Both the position numbers and the translations under genes were made by a program. Positions 27,478 to 36,612 of a stretch of DNA of 64,000 bases are shown piece by piece. Location: the NCBI RefSeq assembly GCF_018917865.1, contig NZ_JAHLPM010000001.1:372001-436000 (forward strand). Reading direction: 5' to 3'. How positions within the stretch are numbered: position 1 is the stretch's first letter; each line of letters opens with the position of its first letter. The stretch comes from Tissierella simiarum. Lineage in GTDB: Bacteria; Bacillota; Clostridia; Tissierellales; Tissierellaceae. The notes under the pieces are model-generated. The model was not told the DNA's origin and ran no database searches. It was given only the letters and a program-made list of their open reading frames with translations.

Positions 27478-29532
27478 ATGAAAAAGTTTTTGAGTACTAT
27501 TCTAGTACTACTATTAGTATTAACACAACTGCCATTAACAGTTTTGGCTAAAGAAGAAGAATTTGATAAATCTAAACTATTACCTATATTCAGTATTGAA
27601 AATACTGATATACCACAAGGGGATGCAGGAAGTACTATATCCCTTTCTATGAATGTAAAAAATACTGGTTACTCTGCTAAAAATGTCTCAATAACTCCGA
27701 TATTTGAGGGAGAAGGACCTTTTACTGTAAACAACTTAACTAATTCTATAACAATCCCTAAAATAGATGGAAACTCTACTCGAAGTATAAAACTTAATCT
27801 ATCTATATCTCCTGATGCTGCACCAGGAAATTATCCTATTAAATTAAGTTTTAAATATAAAAACGCTTATGATTATGATGGTACTTATGAAGAAGTAATC
27901 TATGTGAGAATTACTGGCAAAAGTACATTACCTAAATTAATAATTCAAAAAGTAAATCCTACACCTGAAATAATAGGTCCTGGAGAAAATGTAAAAGTAA
28001 ACATTATGTTTGAAAATAAAGGTTCTATAGAAGCTAAAGATGTAACAGTAAAACTTGAAGGATTAAAAAATGATGGTGGACTATACATAGCTTCTGGATC
28101 AGATACAGCATATATTAACAGGGTTCTAGGTGGTTCCGTATCTTATGCATCCTTTAATTTGAAAGCTGCCAATAATATAAAAAAAGGCAGTCATGAATTA
28201 GATGTAACTTTCTCCTACGGAAAGGATATAAAGGAAACGCAAAAAATATATATAAACGTAGGCGGTAAAGGCGGCCAAAGTTCAAACATATTAATAGAAA
28301 ATCTTCAATATCCTACTACTGCCATTAAACCAAATAAAGATTTTGTATTAAAATTTGACTTAAGAAATAATGGTTCATTAGAAGCAAGTAATGTTTTAGT
28401 AAAAGTTGAAAGTTCAGACCCAGCAGTAGTACCTAAGACTGCAAGCATTAAAAAGATAAACAGTATTCCTGCTAATGAAAAGGAATCCTTAGAATTTATA
28501 TTTTCACCTACTCCTGATGCTACTACAAAGAACTATCCAATTAATATAACTATAGAATATGAAGATGAATTAAATCAAGGTAGTGAAAATAAATACCAAC
28601 TTACTCAATATGTAGGAGTATATGTAGAAAAAGCTGGAGATGATGGTAAAGGTAAGCCAAAACTTATTATAGACAAATATAGTTTTGAACCAAACATAAC
28701 AAATGCTGGCGAAAATTTTGTAATGAATTTATCTTTCTTTAATACTAATAGCCAAAAAGCTGTTAAAAATATAAAAATATTTTTAACTTCTGATGAAAAA
28801 ACAGATAAAGAAAGTAATAGTGCTGGTGGCAGTGTATTTACTCCAGTAGATAGTAGTAATACTTTCTATATCGATAGTATTCCTCCTAAGGGAAGAATAG
28901 AGAAAAAGATTACTATGTTTACTGTTCCAGATGCTCAGGCTAAGACTTATACTCTAACTGCTAACTTTGAATATGAAGATAGTGACGGAACAGAGTTTAC
29001 TGCAACAGAACTAATAGGAGTTCCCGTAGTACAAAAATCAAAACTAGAATCTGGAGAACTTACTTATTCACCAGAAGCATTTATTGGTCAACCTACTCCT
29101 ATATCTGTAGAATTTTATAATACTGGTAAGGTAACTTTATACAACATGATGGTTAAATTAGAGGGTGATTTCCAAACAGAAAATGGAAGCTCTTATATAG
29201 GTAACTTCAACAGCGGTAACAGTGAATATTTTGAAGGTATGGTAATTCCTAATGAAGCTGGTGAATTAAAAGGTGCCGTAGTTTTCACTTATGAAGACTC
29301 CTCAGGTAAAGAACAAGAAGTAAGAGAAGAATTTACTTTAAATGTAGCTGAAATGCCTCCAATGGATGAAAACCCAGACGATATGCCTCCAATGGATGAT
29401 AAAAAAGGAGGAATCAAAGGACTTTTAAAGAGTAAATGGCTATGGATTTCTTTAGTTATTATAGGTGGTGGAGCTGGAGGATTTGTATTCTATAAGAAAA
29501 AGAAAAAGAAAGGTATGGCTATAGATGAGTAG
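27478..29532 (+). CDS. Secreted, membrane-anchored protein with repeated CARDB/NEW3-like domains (ABC partner)
   Basis: This 684-aa protein has a signal peptide (about 1-24) and five Ig-like repeats at about 37-145, 153-262, 268-380, 393-520 and 524-620. Each repeat has the pattern GxxxxxxMNVKNTG or FxNxGS, resembling CARDB or NEW3 domains. An acidic Met/Pro-rich linker (MPPMDENPDDMPPMDDKKGG) precedes one C-terminal transmembrane helix and a basic tail KKKKKK. It lies between the ATPase and permease genes and overlaps the latter by eight bases. The position matches a MacA-like adaptor, but the fold is different. It probably extends from the membrane into the cell wall as a binding or adaptor part. 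Confidence 0.85.
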   Translation: MKKFLSTILVLLLVLTQLPLTVLAKEEEFDKSKLLPIFSIENTDIPQGDAGSTISLSMNVKNTGYSAKNVSITPIFEGEGPFTVNNLTNSITIPKIDGNSTRSIKLNLSISPDAAPGNYPIKLSFKYKNAYDYDGTYEEVIYVRITGKSTLPKLIIQKVNPTPEIIGPGENVKVNIMFENKGSIEAKDVTVKLEGLKNDGGLYIASGSDTAYINRVLGGSVSYASFNLKAANNIKKGSHELDVTFSYGKDIKETQKIYINVGGKGGQSSNILIENLQYPTTAIKPNKDFVLKFDLRNNGSLEASNVLVKVESSDPAVVPKTASIKKINSIPANEKESLEFIFSPTPDATTKNYPINITIEYEDELNQGSENKYQLTQYVGVYVEKAGDDGKGKPKLIIDKYSFEPNITNAGENFVMNLSFFNTNSQKAVKNIKIFLTSDEKTDKESNSAGGSVFTPVDSSNTFYIDSIPPKGRIEKKITMFTVPDAQAKTYTLTANFEYEDSDGTEFTATELIGVPVVQKSKLESGELTYSPEAFIGQPTPISVEFYNTGKVTLYNMMVKLEGDFQTENGSSYIGNFNSGNSEYFEGMVIPNEAGELKGAVVFTYEDSSGKEQEVREEFTLNVAEMPPMDENPDDMPPMDDKKGGIKGLLKSKWLWISLVIIGGGAGGFVFYKKKKKKGMAIDE

Positions 29533-30844
29533 TATAGATTTAATTCGAATGGGAGTTAAAAATCTGTGGAGACGAAAATTAAGAACCTTTCTAACAGTAT
29601 TAGGAGTTATAATAGGTACTAGCTCCATTATTGTAATGTTGTCCCTTGGTTTTGGTATGAGTGAAGCTTTTAAGCAGCAGTTAGCTTCAATGGGCAGTTT
29701 AAATACCATTACTGTTAGCAAAGGAGGAAGATACGGCGGCTTTGAGCAATCTCAAGATAAAAAGAAGAAAAAAGTTACATTAGATGATAAAGCAATAGCA
29801 GAATTTAAAAAATTAGATCACGTAACGGCAGTAACGGCTATGGTAGAAGCTAGAGGAACTATTGTTAATGGTAAATATCTAGCTTATGCAAATATTAAAG
29901 GTGTTGACCCAAAGGTAATGGAAGAATTTGATTTTAAAATCGGAGAGGGTCGTCTACTGCATGAAGGCGACGATTTATCCGTAGTATTTGGTGGTGGAGT
30001 AAAACATTACTTCTATAACCCTAAATCCAGAACTTATAGAGAGCCAAAGATAGACTTAATGAAAGATAGAATGTTTTTTACATTTGATTCAAACTATGGT
30101 TATGATATGCCCGGGGAAAAAAAACCTAAATACAAAGAATATAAAATAAAAACTGTTGGAATTCTTCAAGAAGGAGATTATGAAAAAGATTGGAATATTT
30201 ATATGCCAATAAATGTTGTTCAAAAAATGATGAAAGAAAATGAAAGAATTGAAGGTAATAAATCCCAATCAGGAAAACGTGAAGAAAAAGGTTACCAAAC
30301 AGTTTTAGTTAAAGTAGATGAAATAAATAATGTTCAAACTGTTCAGCAAACAATAAAAGATATGGGCCATGAAGCTTTCAGCTTAAATGATTGGCTAAAT
30401 GAAATGAAGAAAACTGCTGGAATTATACAGGCAGTTCTAGGAGGAATAGGCGGCGTATCATTATTAGTAGCAGCTATAGGAATAACTAATACCATGGTAA
30501 TGAGTATCTATGAACGTACTAAAGAAATAGGGGTAATGAAAGTAATTGGTGCTTCCTTAAAAGATATAAAAAGATTATTCCTATTCGAATCAGCTATGAT
30601 TGGTCTTCTAGGTGGGATAGCTGGAGTAATCTTTAGCGAAATATTATCCTTTGTAGCCAATAAATTCAGTAACCAATTTGGAGATTTCATGGGTACAGGA
30701 GGAGCGGCAAAGATAAGTATTATTCCAGTATGGCTAATATTTGCAGCTATGGGTTTCTCTATCGTAATAGGTATTATGTCAGGATATTATCCAGCAAAAA
30801 GAGCAATGAATTTAAGTGCTTTAGAAGCTATAAGAACAGAATAA
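29525..30844 (+). CDS. MacB/FtsX-family ABC permease
   Basis: This 439-aa membrane subunit has the MacB layout: an amphipathic start and TM1 (MGVKNLWRRKLRTFLTVLGVIIGTSSIIVM), a large extracytoplasmic domain (about 45-295), and three C-terminal helices of the FtsX domain with the YERTKEIGVMKVIGAS coupling motif. Its start lies within the end of the upstream gene. The extracytoplasmic domain has a lysine-rich stretch (QDKKKKKVT) near its start. The operon ends at the strong hairpin at 30861-30897. Substrate unknown: lipoprotein, peptide or antibiotic export and mechanotransmission are all possible. Confidence 0.93.
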   Translation: MSSIDLIRMGVKNLWRRKLRTFLTVLGVIIGTSSIIVMLSLGFGMSEAFKQQLASMGSLNTITVSKGGRYGGFEQSQDKKKKKVTLDDKAIAEFKKLDHVTAVTAMVEARGTIVNGKYLAYANIKGVDPKVMEEFDFKIGEGRLLHEGDDLSVVFGGGVKHYFYNPKSRTYREPKIDLMKDRMFFTFDSNYGYDMPGEKKPKYKEYKIKTVGILQEGDYEKDWNIYMPINVVQKMMKENERIEGNKSQSGKREEKGYQTVLVKVDEINNVQTVQQTIKDMGHEAFSLNDWLNEMKKTAGIIQAVLGGIGGVSLLVAAIGITNTMVMSIYERTKEIGVMKVIGASLKDIKRLFLFESAMIGLLGGIAGVIFSEILSFVANKFSNQFGDFMGTGGAAKISIIPVWLIFAAMGFSIVIGIMSGYYPAKRAMNLSALEAIRTE

Positions 30845-30860
30845 AATATTATAATAAAAA

Positions 30861-30897
30861 AACTTCCTCTTTTGTATCTACACTAAAAGAGGAAGTT
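30861..30897. terminator. Bidirectional terminator between ABC operon and pyrG
   Basis: The 13-base arms AACTTCCTCTTTT and AAAAGAGGAAGTT flank an 11-base loop, with T-runs on both strands. It serves the plus-strand ABC operon and the minus-strand pyrG gene. Confidence 0.9.
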
Positions 30898-30908
30898 TTT
30901 ATTATCTT

Positions 30909-32516
30909 TTATTTTTCTTGATACTTAATTGCCGCTTTAATAAATTCTCTGAATAATGGATGGGACCTTGTTGGCCTAGATTTAAACTCTGGATGGAACT
31001 GAACACCTACAAACCAAGGATGGTCTTTAAGTTCGATAATTTCCACCAATCTTTCATCAGGAGAAACTCCACTGATGATCAATCCTTTTTCAATTAATTT
31101 ATCCCTAAATTCATTGTTAAACTCATATCTATGTCTATGTCTCTCATAAATAATTTCATCTGCATAAACGTCCATAGCTAAGGTCTCTTCTGCTATTTTA
31201 CAAGGATATAATCCTAACCTCATAGTACCTCCAAGATTTTCAACATCTTTTTGTTCTGGCATTAAATCTATAACTGGATATGGCGTATTTGATCTTAATT
31301 CAGAACTATGAGCATCCTTTAAACCAACTACATTCCTTGCAAACTCTACTACTGCCAATTGCATACCTAAGCAGATTCCTAAATAAGGAATCTTATTCTC
31401 CCTTGCATATCTACATGCACAAATTTTTCCTTCAACACCTCTGTCTCCAAAACCACCAGGTACCAATATTCCGTCTACATCTTTAAGAACATCATCACAA
31501 TTTCCATTATCTATTTCTTCAGCATGAATCCATTTAATTTCCACGTCTACACCATTAGCTATAGCTCCATGTCTTAAGGATTCAGCTACAGAAATATAAG
31601 CATCTTTAAGTTCTACATATTTACCAACTAAAGCTATAGTAACCTTGCCTTTTAAATTCTTTACTTTCTCTACAATAACATTCCACTCACTTAAATCTAA
31701 TTCCTTACATTTTAAATTAAGATGATTTATTACTAATTGAGGCAAGCCTTCTCTTTCAAGCATTAGTGGAAGCTCATAAATAGTATCTGCATCTAAATTC
31801 TCTATAACTTCTGAAGAGTCCAAATCACAGAAAAGAGCAATCTTTTCTTTTAAGTCTTCAGATAAAGGCATTTCCGTCCTACATATAAGTACGTCTGGTT
31901 GAATACCAATGCTTCTTAATTCTTTAACACTATGCTGTGTAGGTTTAGTTTTAAGCTCTCCTGCTTTAGAAAGGAATGGTACTAATGTTACATGAATATA
32001 CATAACATTTTCCTTACCTACATCATATTTAATCTGTCTAATAGCTTCTAAAAAAGGTAATCCTTCTATATCTCCTACAGTACCACCTATTTCTGTAATA
32101 ACTACATCTACTTCTCTATCTTTGGATGCTCTTTTGATTCTTTCTTTGATTTCATTAGTAATATGTGGAATTACCTGAACAGTTCTACCATTGTAATCCC
32201 CTTTTCTTTCTTTGTTAAGAACCGACCAGTATATTTTTCCCGCCGTCACATTACTATACTTATTTAGATTAACATCCGTAAATCTCTCATAGTGGCCTAA
32301 ATCTAAGTCTGTTTCTCCTCCATCATCGGTTACAAAAACTTCTCCATGTTGATAAGGACTCATAGTCCCTGGATCTACATTTATATAGGGGTCAAATTTC
32401 TGAATGGTGACCTTAAGTCCCCTACTCTTTAAAAGCTGCCCTAAACTCGCTGCTGTAATCCCCTTTCCTAGGGATGAAACTACACCGCCCGTAACAAATA
32501 TATACTTAGTAGGCAT
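30909..32516 (-). CDS. pyrG: CTP synthase
   Basis: CTP synthase (535 aa, full length) aminates UTP to CTP with ATP and glutamine. The N-terminal synthetase domain starts [18 protein letters not shown], and the C-terminal class I glutaminase has the nucleophile Cys in [12 protein letters not shown] and the His-Glu pair in [11 protein letters not shown]. The ATG at 32516 follows TTAAGGAGG. It is monocistronic, with its own promoter (32561-32589) and the terminator at 30861-30897. Confidence 0.98.
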   Translation of the reverse strand: MPTKYIFVTGGVVSSLGKGITAASLGQLLKSRGLKVTIQKFDPYINVDPGTMSPYQHGEVFVTDDGGETDLDLGHYERFTDVNLNKYSNVTAGKIYWSVLNKERKGDYNGRTVQVIPHITNEIKERIKRASKDREVDVVITEIGGTVGDIEGLPFLEAIRQIKYDVGKENVMYIHVTLVPFLSKAGELKTKPTQHSVKELRSIGIQPDVLICRTEMPLSEDLKEKIALFCDLDSSEVIENLDADTIYELPLMLEREGLPQLVINHLNLKCKELDLSEWNVIVEKVKNLKGKVTIALVGKYVELKDAYISVAESLRHGAIANGVDVEIKWIHAEEIDNGNCDDVLKDVDGILVPGGFGDRGVEGKICACRYARENKIPYLGICLGMQLAVVEFARNVVGLKDAHSSELRSNTPYPVIDLMPEQKDVENLGGTMRLGLYPCKIAEETLAMDVYADEIIYERHRHRYEFNNEFRDKLIEKGLIISGVSPDERLVEIIELKDHPWFVGVQFHPEFKSRPTRSHPLFREFIKAAIKYQEK

Positions 32517-32560
32517 TTTTCTACAACCTCCTTAAGAATACTACAATCTATAACTATAGT

Positions 32561-32589
32561 ATTCTATCTTATTAAAAATAATATGTCAA
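32561..32589 (-). promoter_or_regulatory. pyrG promoter (sigma-A type)
   Basis: The minus strand shows TTGACA and TAGAAT separated by 17 bases, about 45 bases before the pyrG ATG. An inverted repeat (GAATACTA/TAGTATTC) overlaps the -10 and the start of the transcript, just before the ribosome site. It could be an operator or a leader hairpin. Confidence 0.8.
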
Positions 32590-32660
32590 CGTAGTAGTAT
32601 TAATTTTTCTGGACATCTTAGTGTAACTAGATTGTAATATTTAAATACCTTATTTTGTAG

Positions 32661-32666
32661 TATAAT
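32661..32666 (+). promoter_or_regulatory. -10 element of the large S-layer protein gene
   Basis: TATAAT lies 31 bases before the ATG at 32698, followed by the strong AAGGGGAG ribosome site. The -35 is poorly conserved. This promoter is divergent from that of pyrG about 70 bases away. Confidence 0.55.
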
Positions 32667-32697
32667 AGTAGTAGAATACAAGAAAGGGGAGATATAA

Positions 32698-35600
32698 ATG
32701 AAACGAGTATTATCAATAGCAATAGTCTTAGCTTTAGTTTTATCCGCACTGGCTCCTGTATTTGCCGTAGACACAGAAAAAGATCTTTTTAGTGAATCTG
32801 GCAAGATCTTAGAAAGTATAGGCGTATTGCAAGGTTCCACTACTGGGGATTTAATGTTGGATCAAAACCTAAAAAGACAAGATATGGTAGTTTTAATAAG
32901 TAGACTGTATAAGGAAGAAAATAAAGCAAAAAATTTCCAGGGAAAAAATATATTTAAGGACCTTACAAATAAGCAAAAATTTTATATTCCTTATATTACA
33001 TGGGCTGTAGATAAAGGTCTAATTGCTGGAATGGATGATAAAACATTTGGATTTAACAAAACTGTTACTGTTCAACAATTTCAAACAGTATTACTTAGAA
33101 CTCTAGGATATGATGAAGAAGTAAAAGTATGGAATCATGTCCCAGAATTAGCTGAAAAGCTTGGTTTAATGGAAGGGTTAACAAGTAATCCTAAGAGTAA
33201 TTTGTCTAGAGGTCAAATGTCTGCTATGACAATAAACACTCTAAGACAAACTAAAAAAGGCAGCAGCTTAACTTTAGCTCAAGTTTTAAACCTTAATATA
33301 CCAGATCAATTGGCTGTAGATGCTGAAGTAAAAGTTGAAAATACTTCTTTAATCTTTGAAGGAACTGCTAAAGGGGCTAAGTCCTTAAAATTACATTTAA
33401 GACCAGCTTCTTCAGGAATAACTACTGGAGAACAAATGATTGATGTAAATGTTGATGAAGATGGAAAATTCTCATTAAGAGTTGATAATCTTCAAGTAGG
33501 AACTTACCACTATAGATTTACTAGTGGATCACAAAATACTAGTTTTCAATCTGTAACTATTGCTGCTTTACCTTTTGATTTAGCGGAAGTGAAAGCAGAT
33601 AATTTAAAAGAAATAGCTTTAATTTTTACTCAGCCTGTAGATAAGTCTAATGCTAGTTTTGCTAGCAATTATATTACTACTGCAGGAACTATTAAAGATG
33701 TAAGATTTGAAGATAATGATACAAAGGTAATTTTAACTTTAAATGGAGTTATGACACAACAAGGTAAATATAAAGTGTCTGCATTTAAAATTAAATCCAC
33801 CAGTGGTGTGGAAAAAGAAATAAAAGATAAAGAATTTCAAGCCTTTGATAACCAAATACCGAAAGTATTAGAAGTTAAGCAACTTGGGACAAAAGGCATG
33901 AAAGTTATACTTTCAGAACCTGTTAAATCTGCTACATCATCAAATTTTAAAGTTGATGGAAAAAAATTTTCAGGTACTGTTAAATTAGAAAATAATGTTG
34001 CTACTTTAATATATTTTTCATCTTACTCTGGATTAGGTGAAGGAAAGCATACCTTGACAGTATCAGGTTTAGAAGACTATGTAGGCCATAGATCTGTAGA
34101 TCAAGATATTTCCTTCGATGTAGTAAAGGATACTACACCTCCTACTATAAAAAATGCTTCAGCTACTTTAGAAGAAGTGATTATAGAATTCGATGAAGAT
34201 ATAGATCCTAGCTCGGCTAATAAGAATAATTTCTATTGGAAATCTGGATCTATAAAAAAATATGCAAATAATGTTAGATTTGTAGATAACAAAGCTATTG
34301 TTGATTTTTCTAATAATAGACTTTCAACTAGCGAAAATGTAATCTATGTTGAAAATGTATCTGATTACTCAGACAATAAAATTAAATCGACTGAAGTAAA
34401 AGTAACTCCAGTTATAGATAAAACAAGCCCAGAAGTACTAAGCTACAAAGTGGCTGATGATGGTAAATCTATAACTGTTTATTACAGCAAAAATGTAGAT
34501 GGAAAAACTAGATCTAATTATTCCATAAAGAATAAGGATGGAAGAACTGTAAGTATTAAAGACATACAAGGTTCTGGTAGAGAATTCGTTATGTCTTTAT
34601 ATAGTCCACTACCAGTAGGATCAAACACTTTAACTATTGAAGGAGTTCCGGATACTACGCCTCTTAAAAATCCAGTAGCCCCTTTCTCAGCTGTAATAGA
34701 TATGAACGATGTAGAAAAACCAAAGATGATAAGCCATACAGGCTATGGAAACTACATACTAATTCACTTTAGCAAACAAATGGATATGACTACTGTAGGT
34801 AATCCAGAAAACTATATAATGAATTTTGATGGAAGACAGCAATACTTACCAACGGATACTCAGTTTACTCCTGGAAATGATGGTAAATCAGTAACCATAA
34901 CCCTACCTGAACAAATAAATAATAAGAAGGTAGTTATAGGCACAACAGGAAACTTAACAGAATTAGATATTAGAGGATTAAAAGATATCAATGGAAATGA
35001 CACAGATCCTTTACTAATGAAAATTAAATTTGATGGAACTTCCTCAGGTAAAGCAAAAGCTATAGATTATTATGGTGATAATTCTGGTAGACAGGGAGTT
35101 TTATTAGAGTCAAATTTGATTAAAGTGAAATTTAATCAGCCAATAATATCAGCTTCAACCAGTGATTTTACTATAACAGGAAGAACTATTTATGATGTAG
35201 TAGTAGATGGTTCACCAGAAATAACTATTCATTTAAATGACAGCGATGACACCAGCATTCCATCAGGTGCTTTAAGAATCAACTCTAATAATAAGATGGA
35301 AACTTCTATTAACACAGGAGTAGAATCTACTATCCTTTCTCTAGTAGATAAAGTACCTCCTAGAGTAAAGTCTAATATTGGCAACCTAAATGTTTACGGA
35401 AACCAAATAGAATTACCTTTTACAGAAGCTTTAGAAGATGAAGGTGCTGGTCTATACAAAAGAGATTTGGAAATCATTCGATTATCAGATGGACATGTAT
35501 TAAGTAGAGATGATTACAGAACATCTTTAAAATCTTCAGATAAAAGTATAATAGTTATAACTATAGAAAACAGACCTGTAACTTCTGGTTATTCCGTAAG

Positions 35601-35709
35601 AGTAGTTGGAGAAAATTCTTCAGACTTAACCTATATAAGAGATAAAGCTGGTAATTTAGCTTTAGAATCAGGGGATTATTATAATACAGGTAGAGATATC
35701 TATAGATAA
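32698..35709 (+). CDS. Large S-layer-type surface protein with N-terminal SLH-like region and Ig-like repeats
   Basis: This 1003-aa secreted protein has a signal peptide (1-23, ending LAPVFA) and about three degenerate SLH-like segments at about 25-185 (for example IFKDLTNKQKFYIPYITWAVDKGLIAGMDDKTFGFNKTVTVQQF). These are followed by many Ig/SbsA-like beta repeats to the C-terminus (repeated IKDVRFEDNDTKVILTL, TTPPTIKNASATLEEVIIEFDEDID-type units). SLH domains anchor proteins to secondary cell wall polymer. It is monocistronic with a close terminator. The size and strong expression signals fit a main S-layer protein, but this is inferred. Confidence 0.85.
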   Translation: MKRVLSIAIVLALVLSALAPVFAVDTEKDLFSESGKILESIGVLQGSTTGDLMLDQNLKRQDMVVLISRLYKEENKAKNFQGKNIFKDLTNKQKFYIPYITWAVDKGLIAGMDDKTFGFNKTVTVQQFQTVLLRTLGYDEEVKVWNHVPELAEKLGLMEGLTSNPKSNLSRGQMSAMTINTLRQTKKGSSLTLAQVLNLNIPDQLAVDAEVKVENTSLIFEGTAKGAKSLKLHLRPASSGITTGEQMIDVNVDEDGKFSLRVDNLQVGTYHYRFTSGSQNTSFQSVTIAALPFDLAEVKADNLKEIALIFTQPVDKSNASFASNYITTAGTIKDVRFEDNDTKVILTLNGVMTQQGKYKVSAFKIKSTSGVEKEIKDKEFQAFDNQIPKVLEVKQLGTKGMKVILSEPVKSATSSNFKVDGKKFSGTVKLENNVATLIYFSSYSGLGEGKHTLTVSGLEDYVGHRSVDQDISFDVVKDTTPPTIKNASATLEEVIIEFDEDIDPSSANKNNFYWKSGSIKKYANNVRFVDNKAIVDFSNNRLSTSENVIYVENVSDYSDNKIKSTEVKVTPVIDKTSPEVLSYKVADDGKSITVYYSKNVDGKTRSNYSIKNKDGRTVSIKDIQGSGREFVMSLYSPLPVGSNTLTIEGVPDTTPLKNPVAPFSAVIDMNDVEKPKMISHTGYGNYILIHFSKQMDMTTVGNPENYIMNFDGRQQYLPTDTQFTPGNDGKSVTITLPEQINNKKVVIGTTGNLTELDIRGLKDINGNDTDPLLMKIKFDGTSSGKAKAIDYYGDNSGRQGVLLESNLIKVKFNQPIISASTSDFTITGRTIYDVVVDGSPEITIHLNDSDDTSIPSGALRINSNNKMETSINTGVESTILSLVDKVPPRVKSNIGNLNVYGNQIELPFTEALEDEGAGLYKRDLEIIRLSDGHVLSRDDYRTSLKSSDKSIIVITIENRPVTSGYSVRVVGENSSDLTYIRDKAGNLALESGDYYNTGRDIYR

Positions 35710-35735
35710 AAAATAGGGTCAATCGACCCTATTTT
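35710..35735. terminator. Terminator between S-layer gene and toxin gene
   Basis: The perfect 11-base arms AAAATAGGGTC and GACCCTATTTT flank a four-base loop, directly after the S-layer stop. It probably acts on both converging transcripts. Confidence 0.85.
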
Positions 35736-36223
35736 CATTGTTCTTTAGCTATTTGTAAAACATCCTTATACAACTTTTTATCAATGTATATGTGTTCTTC
35801 AATTAAATTATCTAGCAATGGTTTTATTTCTTTTATAATTCCAGATTCTTTAGCTTTCAATAAAATCCCCATTGTTCCTGTTATTCTTATGTTTAAATAT
35901 TTAGCATATTTTCTTGCTAAAAAATCATCTATTATACATATGTCTGCTTCCATCTCTCTTGCTAAAATCATGACCTCAACTTCCCCTTTATGGAGACTTG
36001 TTAGAAATAACTTCTTAGCTTCTTCATTTTTTATTTCTTTAATTATAATAAAATCATTATTTTGTATAAAGTTATTATTTATCTTTTCCTTTCCTCCAAT
36101 GATTACTTCTTCATAAACTCCATAAGGTATATATATTTTTCCATAAAGTTCTTTTAAAATATTTAGCTTGCCTATTTTTTCAAGAGCGATAATAGGAGTA
36201 GAATTGGCTATTACCTTAAGCAT
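35735..36223 (-). CDS. PIN-domain toxin-like protein (DUF3368)
   Basis: This 162-aa protein resembles DUF3368 PIN-fold RNases, with acidic residues in IANSTPIIALEKIG, the HKGEVEVMILAREMEADICIIDDFLARKYA core and the TGTMGILLKAKESGII end. The catalytic first acidic residue after the start (usually D in VxDTS) is here N-S-T, a feature seen in DUF3368 proteins. Its ATG at 36223 overlaps the stop of the upstream UPF0175 gene by eight bases. The pair forms a type II toxin-antitoxin module; the toxin probably cleaves RNA. Confidence 0.86.
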   Translation of the reverse strand: MLKVIANSTPIIALEKIGKLNILKELYGKIYIPYGVYEEVIIGGKEKINNNFIQNNDFIIIKEIKNEEAKKLFLTSLHKGEVEVMILAREMEADICIIDDFLARKYAKYLNIRITGTMGILLKAKESGIIKEIKPLLDNLIEEHIYIDKKLYKDVLQIAKEQ

Positions 36224-36470
36224 TTCTTATATCCTCAAAAAGCTCTTCTTCTTCTAAATTGAAAATAGATACTTCATTAAGTGCCAAATATTCAATAAAA
36301 TCTTCTTTATTCATTTCTGCAAGTTCACAACATTGGCCTAAGGAAAGTTTCCTTTCTTTATAATATTTAACAGCTATCGTTTTTTTCATTTCTAGTACTA
36401 TATTTTCACTACTTTCTCTTAAAGAAAGCAGTATTTCCTGTGGAAGCTTGATATTTGTATTTATATACAT
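36216..36470 (-). CDS. UPF0175 family antitoxin
   Basis: This 84-aa small protein, with the pattern IKLPQEILLSLRESSENIVLEMKKTIAVKYYKERKLSLGQCCELAEMNKEDFIEYL, is typical of UPF0175 antitoxins. The N-terminal part is likely a DNA-binding or dimerising helix region. The ATG at 36470 follows AAAGGAAGTG. The antitoxin gene comes first and overlaps the PIN gene, the normal order for autoregulated modules. An extended -10 (TGATATAAT) lies about 36 bases upstream. Confidence 0.85.
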   Translation of the reverse strand: MYINTNIKLPQEILLSLRESSENIVLEMKKTIAVKYYKERKLSLGQCCELAEMNKEDFIEYLALNEVSIFNLEEEELFEDIRNA

Positions 36471-36505
36471 ATTAACACTTCCTTTCTTTTATCTTCCTAT
36501 ATTTT

Positions 36506-36514
36506 ATTATATCA
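36506..36514 (-). promoter_or_regulatory. Extended -10 of the UPF0175/PIN module
   Basis: TGATATAAT on the minus strand lies about 36 bases before the antitoxin start. No clear -35 is seen, as is common with an extended -10. Confidence 0.5.
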
Positions 36515-36562
36515 TTTTTTTATTTTTATAACTAATTAAAAAAATAACTTACTTATTATAAC

Positions 36563-36599
36563 AAAGAAGGAATAAGTATAATTTACTTATTCCTTCTTT
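36563..36599 (-). terminator. Terminator after the 673-aa SLH protein gene
   Basis: The 16-base arms starting AAAGAAGGAATAAG are separated by five bases, 14 bases after the SLH gene stop. A short T-rich stretch follows on the minus strand. Confidence 0.8.
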
Positions 36600-36612
36600 A
36601 AAAGCTGCTTTA

